A stretch of DNA of 64,000 bases, from positions 8,059,001-8,123,000 of the forward strand of contig NC_079875.1 of the NCBI RefSeq assembly GCF_029227915.1, in the 5' to 3' direction. Positions 58,095 through 64,000 of this stretch are shown here, one piece after another. The first letter of the stretch is position 1. Every line of letters begins with the position of its first letter. A program made the position numbers and the translations under genes. The notes beneath the pieces are model-generated. The model made no database searches. It was not told the origin of the DNA and saw nothing but the letters and a program-made list of their open reading frames with translations. Source of the DNA: Hydractinia symbiolongicarpus. Taxonomy: Eukaryota > Cnidaria > Hydrozoa > Anthoathecata > Hydractiniidae.

Positions 58095-61000
58095 TTAGCT
58101 GTCTGAAGAGGATGGTCTTTCACCGTTTAAATTACAACGACAAACTGGACATGAATCGTGCTGAAAAATAAAAACACACCGAATCAATTAATGAAAAACA
58201 ACAAATAAAAGAAACGAAGAACATAAAATTGTTTCAAGTGTGCACGCAAGAAGTCGAAAAAATGAATCAGCGTATGATTCTATGGATCTAAATTAGTTGA
58301 TTTTTAGAAAACCTCGCGTAAGAAAGGATTCCACTCCAAAAAGGACATAAGGTGTTAGTGTAATGTGATTGATTATTTTGTTAACTGAGCATCTGATGTT
58401 TACAAAACTTTCTACTCCTGTTCACGCGTCATATTGATCTCATTAAATTATATTTTCGCGCAAAAAAAAAGAAGCATTTCTTTTTTCTCGTTGTACTTTT
58501 TTTGGAAGTGGAAATGGAGTCAAAGGACAAATTCAGTCGTAAAAAGCTGAGAATACAGGCATGACTACTAGTTAGCACATAAAAATTGGTTTAGCAAGAA
58601 ATACAAAAACTAAACGAACCAATTCCAACCATGGATCAACACAACCCGGATGAAAAAGATGCAAGCAGGGAAGACGCTTGACTTGCTCAGATAACGCGTA
58701 TTCTTCACGGCAGACGGCACATTCGACTTTATCATCTATAAAGAGAATAATTTATTATATTTATAACAACCACAAATTAATCTTTAATTTACACGCACGT
58801 AAAGCTCAAATAATAACACTATGTACGTATGTCTGTATAAACGCCCGTAAAGCAAACATTTCAAAACAGACGACTTGTATAAATAAACGCCCATGAAGCA
58901 AACATGAAAAAGCAGACGTCCGTTTACGTAAACGCTAGGAAAGCAAACAGAAAAAAACAGACGCCCTTTCAAATAAACGCCCAGGATACAAACATGAAAA
59001 AAACAGACGCCCTTTTAAATAAACGCCCGTGAAGCAAACATGATTAAACCAGACGTTCTTTCAAATAAATGCAGAGGATGCAAATATGGAAAAACAGACG
59101 TCATTTTAAATAAACGCTGAGGAAGCAAACATGATTAAAACAGACGTCCTTTTAATTAAACGCCGAGGATGCAAACACGGAAAAACAGACGTCCTTTCAA
59201 ATAAACGCCGAGTATGCAAACATGAACAAACAACAACGCAAAAACTCTCGCTCGTAATAAAGGCAGTTCGAGTAAAAGTCGTCATTGGACACAAACAAAA
59301 CCGAATTATGTAGCAAGAATAAATTTAAATGGTACTCTGTCTGGTACATATACCAATCTAGAATCTAGGAATAATAGAATAATATATAATATGCATGGCC
59401 CGCTAAAAAAAAAAAATTAAGTTAAATATGAAACTTACAAAACCCGTAAATCCTTGGACATTACCGCTAAAAAACTAACCCCAAGCACTATTTTACACAA
59501 AAGTTACTATATGCAAAATAAACCTGTTAGTTGGTGAGTTAAAAATGTCAAGTATAAACCCGTAATACAGGCAACAGGCATTAGGATGCAGATAGACAGT
59601 CAGATGTGCATAGTAGAGACAAAATAATTTCTTTCTTACCAACTTCTTTTTGTGTTATAGTTTCGATAGGTAAAGATTCGATTTGCGTTTTATTAGCTGG
59701 TGGAGGTCCAGTGCTATCCAGTTGATTTAGTAGCTACAAAAAAAGAAGAACTACTAGTTGTGTGTACTAATTTTCGGAAATTAAATTTTTGCGAATTTCA
59801 AAATTTTCGCAAAGTTCCAAATATTTTGCGGATAACTTCATTAAGGAAATGATGCGGGCTTCCTCCTTTTCTTCCCTTGCGAAATTTTCTGCCCGCAAAC
59901 TTTTCTACCCATAAGGTAAGTAAAAAATGCATAAAAAAGTAGCGAGTTGATATGCAAATAGGAAACAACTACGCTTTACTACTTTTTCTCGTGTGAGATT
60001 ACATGTATAATCGAACATAAAAAGTTGGACTACACGCTTTTTTTACAGATTTAAACTTCGTACCCAAACTCCCACGCACTGGGAAGTCATCTAAATGACG
60101 TTTCAGGTCAAAAATGGTATTTGTTTTCGACAAAATTTGGCACAGTTAGCAAATAAAGTATGCTGAACATGATGGTGACATCAAATTTTGTTTTTCCCCA
60201 CTTTAAATGTCATTTTTGGCCAAAATTGGTCCAAAAATTAAAACTACTTTATGTTCGACAAAATTTGGCACAGTTAACAACAAAAGTATGCTGAACATGA
60301 TGGTGACATCAAAATTTTGATTTTTTGTCAACTAAATGCCGTTTAAGACCATAAACGTTTCAATCGCAAGACTTTCAACCATGAATGATAGGATGTATTT
60401 TTTGTTAGCAATTTCTTTTAAAATGTAAACAGATCAATTGTTTTTAACCTGAAAACTCAGCCTGGTATTCTTATCAACGTACTCTTACAAAAGAAAAAGG
60501 GTGTAGTACACAATAGATAAAAGGATACCACCAGTTTGTGAAATACTAAACAGTTAACTTCGTTATGAAAAAGCTATGGAATTTTTTAATATATTTTCCA
60601 GACGCATAAATTTTTAAAACGAAAAAAAGGCAAAAGTTAATATTTTTTGTAACTTACTTGCGTTATTATATTATCTAAACCATTCGGACCCCACACGTAA
60701 TCACCCATAGAGCCGCCACTACAAAAAAACATGGAAAACATGGAATTATCAGTTGTCAGAGGGTCCTGTTATCTGGCTAGTTAACACTGTTGTCATGAAC
60801 AAGGCGAGCTATTTTCAAGGTGAAGGTAAAAAATGGCACTTAAAATAATTCAGAAAAATCAAGTTCTACTGACTCATGTACAGTTTTAGTTACTTCAAAT
60901 TCAAGGAACCTCTTTATAAAAAGATGGATGTTGAAGGTTTTTAAAGGTTTCAAGATTCTCAAGGTCTAGCATGTGCTTCTTCACCGTAGGAAACTTCTCA

Positions 61001-63267
61001 GTTCAGATTCATTAAAAAGTTACGTTTTTTCAAAGAATAAGAACAGGAGTAAACGCCGTAACACATATGTGTATTGTTATTAATACTTACAGATTCATTC
61101 CACCAGGCATGCCACCACCCATCACTAAAAAACACCAAGAAAATCAACAAAACATACATAGCAATTGCAGAAAGGGCGAGCAGCCAAATATTAACACCTA
61201 CCTTGAACTCCCAAGTTACTGAAAAGTTGATGCATAAATCTAAAACAAAAAGAAAAACAATTTAATCACTCACCAAACGCAATATTTGATTAATCCTCTA
61301 TATGATTGCTATTTGGTTGACAGAAATAAAAATAACGTACGTGTCAATATCAGGTGCCCCTTGTTCAAATTGAAATACAGACGGTTGGCCTGGACCAACA
61401 GGCATTGGACCACGTTGTGACATGTTCAAATAGAAAGCTAAAAAAAAACTTTTTTACATAAATACATAACAAACAGACTGACAACAGCCGCATTAATAAA
61501 AACTACTAAACAGGCACCACCAACCAATCCACCAATCAAAAGCAACATCAGCTCCAACAAACAACAACACAGTATTAACCAGGGCTTCAAAAATTAAAAA
61601 AAATTCGTGTACCATGTAGGTTACTTAAGTTCACCAGCGTGTACTTTGTACTTTTATGCACCGTAAAACACTGTTGGTACTAAGCGAACACTGACCGGTT
61701 TTGATGTTGTACATGGAAATACAAAGCCCGAGGTCAAAAGTACAGACACCAAGAAAAAAAACGCAGGTTCGACGTTCATAGTTTCGAAATTTAAGATCGT
61801 TTGAGTTTAAACTTGTAAGTTCACAAAACAAATTCAAATAATTGTTTATATGAATTAAAACGAAAAAAATAGTTTTAGGTGAGTTACTTTTATATTTTTT
61901 GTGTGCTATAATAAGTAGATATACAATAGGTAAACATAGGTTATTGAGATTTATTAACCCGAGGTGATTTATATTCAACGACGCGCAGCGGAGTTGAATA
62001 TAATATCACCGAGGGTTAATAAATCCAATAACCTATGTTTACCTATTGTATATATGTTTTATTATATACCCAAAAGAGATTGTTATAATTAATATTACTT
62101 AATTTGTTTTGTGTTTGTTTTGTTTTCGTTTCATTTTATAGAGTAGATCGAAACATTTTTTTGTGAAATCAAAATAACCTAAAGCTTGCTTCAGTACTCT
62201 TTTTTGTATTAACACTATCTTTATCGATTATTAATTTTTCAATTCTTGCATCATCTATGTCCCCGAAGCGATTCATTTTTGTTTCGATTTCTTTGTTTTG
62301 ATGTTTTTGTAAAAAGAATTTTCTCGACAAAAAAGTTCCCGCCATTTCACGTGTTTGGAAATCGACCAATCAGAAAACGGACCACTAAGAAACAACCAAT
62401 CACAGTTAATTACGATAAAAATTAATGAGGCGGAAAGGATAAAATCAAAACATGCGTTTACGAATGTTTTGTCAAAACTATTGTTACGTCACAAGCATTG
62501 AATAATACGGGTGGAATACGATTATTTATTCAATGGCTGTTTTTGCTTACGGGTATATAATAATGTTATTTATTCGCTTACGTTTTTATGTTACTATTCT
62601 AATAATGGCTTCCCAAACAGGTTAGTATGGCTTCATACAAAGCCCCGTTAAAATAAATCATAAACCAATCAAATTATTGGATTTTTTCATACTAACAGTC
62701 AGGTGATAAACATATGTATTCTATTCATACACCTCAATATCAGTTGCGTTAATTTTCATTTGTAAGAAAATGTTTAAACAATGTTTCGAAAATGCAAAAT
62801 GTTCACATTTCAATTATCACAATATGGTCTGTCTGATCAATCAAGAGAGGGTTTATACAAGATTATAAATAAATGAAAACTAATTTGAACATTGAGCTTT
62901 AAGATTTACTACCATTTTTAAATAACCATCAAATTGACAGCATCGATTTTTACGTGCACGTTTACAAGCGCTATATAATTAAGTCCTGTTAACAACTACA
63001 ACCACAAAATTGCTCGAAAAATTTAACAAAATACATCTCAGAGGCCACAATTTTGTAAACAATGTACCTGGACTCCTGCGGCGCCTTCTCCATCTGTGAG
63101 TTCTGGATTGATTCGGATGTGTTCTGTCCGTCAGCTAAGAGCATAAGACGTTGATTAAAAATGGGAGAAACATGATCTAAGTTTCTCTAGAACACAAAGT
63201 TAGCAGACTTACCATGGCTTGTCCAAGCAAATCTGCTTGCAACTCTGGTGTGTCGGTTTCCATTACA
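58095..63267 (-). CDS. RNF115/RNF126-type RING-H2 E3 ubiquitin ligase, nine exons, N-terminus missing
   Basis: Minus-strand exons: 63213-63267, 63068-63134, 61341-61437, 61202-61239, 61091-61124, 60658-60718, 59640-59733, 58620-58735, 58095-58160 (TAA). All phases agree, giving about 208 codons. In order: a basic segment ([12 protein letters not shown]), [10 protein letters not shown], a Gly/Met-rich linker, [40 protein letters not shown], then the [31 protein letters not shown], with all eight C3H2C3 zinc ligands. The DYAWG-GLD-I-TQLL and NTGPPPADK signatures are diagnostic of RNF115/126, which pair with E2 enzymes and act in receptor trafficking and quality control of mislocalised proteins. 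The N-terminal zinc ribbon (CxxC pairs) was not found and probably lies beyond 64000. The donor at 58619 (GTTCGT) is weak but gives the expected WLELHDSCPVC. No RNF115 versus RNF126 assignment is possible; a single pre-duplication gene is likely. Confidence 0.92.
58800..59230. repeat. 45-bp minisatellite in an RNF115/126-like intron, about 9 copies
   Basis: The unit is about CAGACGTCCTTTTAAATAA, ACGCCGAGGATGCAAACATG, AAAAAA; CAGACG spacing is 45-46 bp (58867, 58913, 58958). It lies wholly in the intron between exons 59640-59733 and 58620-58735. The period equals that of the macrosatellite minisatellite but the sequence is unrelated. The frames it opens on both strands are by-products. Confidence 0.85.
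60050..60370. repeat. 128-bp tandem repeat, about 2.4 copies, in an RNF115/126-like intron
   Basis: TTCGACAAAATTTGGCACAG recurs at 60126 and 60254, each followed by GTATGCTGAACATGATGGTG and ACATCAAA, with AAATGWCGTTT-type and GGYCAAAA segments between. Confidence 0.9.
61906..62070. mobile_element. Foldback MITE of about 165 bp in an RNF115/126-like intron
   Basis: The arms ATACAATAGGTAAACATAGG and its reverse complement, continuing through TTATTGAGATTTATTAACCC and GAGGTGATTTATATTCAAC, meet at a GC-rich centre (GACGCGCAGCGGAG). Pairing is over 85% by eye. Confidence 0.85.
62169..62345 (-). pseudogene. Fragment resembling the N-terminus of Crypton/KIAA1958-type (DUF3504) proteins
   Basis: Minus strand from [11 protein letters not shown] to a stop. 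The distinctive part is [16 protein letters not shown] followed by [18 protein letters not shown], matching the RFxxxxDxxIExLIxxKDSxNTKxxxxxxxxxF pattern common in multicopy invertebrate proteins with tyrosine-recombinase ancestry. The frame ends immediately after FRLF, so only the start is present. TTATTATATACCC at about 62059 and its inverted copy (GGGTATATAATAA, about 62550) may bound a small element around it. Confidence 0.4.
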
Positions 63268-64000
63268 CTACAAAAAAATTCAACGGAGAAGGTTTTTATG
63301 TTACATTCTTACATGATAGAACTGTCACTTTGTAAATGCCCTATACACATAAACTACAACAATTGTTAAAGATCAATCTGTATCTTTCTTATCCACAGCA
63401 TGAAAAGTTAATGTATATGTCGAGTGATTGTCAGACGTTTAAATGTAAAGAGATGATAACATGCAGACTTAAAAAATAAATAATCTATGTAATACTTTTG
63501 GCAAATTTATAGATCCGTCTCGTTCATTAGGAATATAATATGATCACGAAACCCTACAACAAGCCATGTTTAAAGCTATCACCATGATTGTTTAACTGTA
63601 CAAGTAGTACTTCAAAAAGACCATAGATTTATCCCCTTTATAGCCATGAAAACGATGATAACGTAAGGTAAATTTTTAGTACAACAACTGGATCATAAAC
63701 GAAAACACTATCAAACGTCGATGCTTACAAGGCATTGCTTTTGTGACCTTGGTGTCATCTATTACGGAATTCATCGATTGAGTTTCCCATTTCAGAGAGT
63801 TTCCCATTTCAGAGAGTTGCCATTTTAGCTTCATTTTCAAAAACAAATTTTGTCTTGAACAAAATAGGGATCTTTTAATCATCCCAGCAGATAATTTGTG
63901 AAAATCCAATTCAGTTAACTACTTAACCTGGAAGATTATTACATCGCTCACCCTGTCACACCAAAAGTTAAAACACAACATAATGTGCCACCACAACTTA
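63268..64000. other. Intron or 5' part of the RNF115/126-like gene, no exon recognised
   Basis: The exon at 63213-63267 begins in mid-codon, so an earlier exon must exist. A donor-like GACAG/GGTGAG at about 63950 on the minus strand is preceded by NFWCD-like residues but has no CxxC pair, so it was not accepted as the zinc-ribbon exon. Confidence 0.4.

Noticed and set aside
63941-63975. Candidate N-terminal zinc-ribbon exon of the RNF115/126-like gene
   Set aside because: A donor-like site is present but the CxxC pairs of the zinc ribbon are not.

Overview
This is an AT-rich animal (metazoan) nuclear window. Two spliced host genes identify it as animal: a JTB homolog (terminal exons at 1.7-4.2 kb, minus strand) and an RNF115/RNF126-type RING-H2 E3 ligase (nine exons recognised, 58.1-63.3 kb, minus strand). 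Both were assembled by hand from exon, splice-site and reading-phase agreement, because all their exons are too short to appear as long ORFs. The mix of repeats (pogo-like DNA elements, CR1/L2-like LINEs, vertnin/OTU-like, HIRAN-like and SAP-domain multicopy genes, tRNA-derived SINEs) suggests an invertebrate, most likely a cnidarian and perhaps a hydrozoan. That assignment is inference.

Layout. 1.7-4.5 kb: JTB gene, with a TA-flanked 768-bp pogo-type element in one intron that carries an antisense, frameshifted HIRAN-like gene fragment. 5.7-8.4 kb: a two-exon vertnin/OTU-like pseudogene between short inverted GGATCC-containing ends. 8.8-11.7 kb: a decayed two-ORF LINE, a SAP-domain ORF and a 281-bp tandem repeat. 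12.04 kb: a perfect 28-bp hairpin. 15.1-38.5 kb: a composite tandem structure, described next. 38.5-58 kb: gene-poor sequence with MITEs, tRNA-like/SINE elements, foldbacks and short tandem repeats. 58.1-63.3 kb: the RNF115/126-like gene, whose introns hold two tandem arrays, a foldback element and a Crypton-like fragment.

The most unusual part is 15.1-38.5 kb. It reads as at least three head-to-tail units, each ordered: TTGG/TTAG simple repeat, a roughly 5-6 kb block containing a 45-bp minisatellite and an old antisense LINE, a 19-20-bp ACTCTCC-type array, a 20-bp TTCTCCGTTATTTTACTTCG-type array, then the TTGG repeat again. Unit 2 lacks the large block. Unit 3 carries a separate 3.2-kb LINE insertion just after its TTGG array. 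The best conserved part shared by units 1 and 3 includes a nearly identical 61-bp segment bounded by GTAAGT and TTATAG, which looks like a tiny intron.

Nothing in the window resembles a bacterial operon, CRISPR array or phage. Most long open frames in 15-38 kb are products of stop-poor tandem repeats, not genes.
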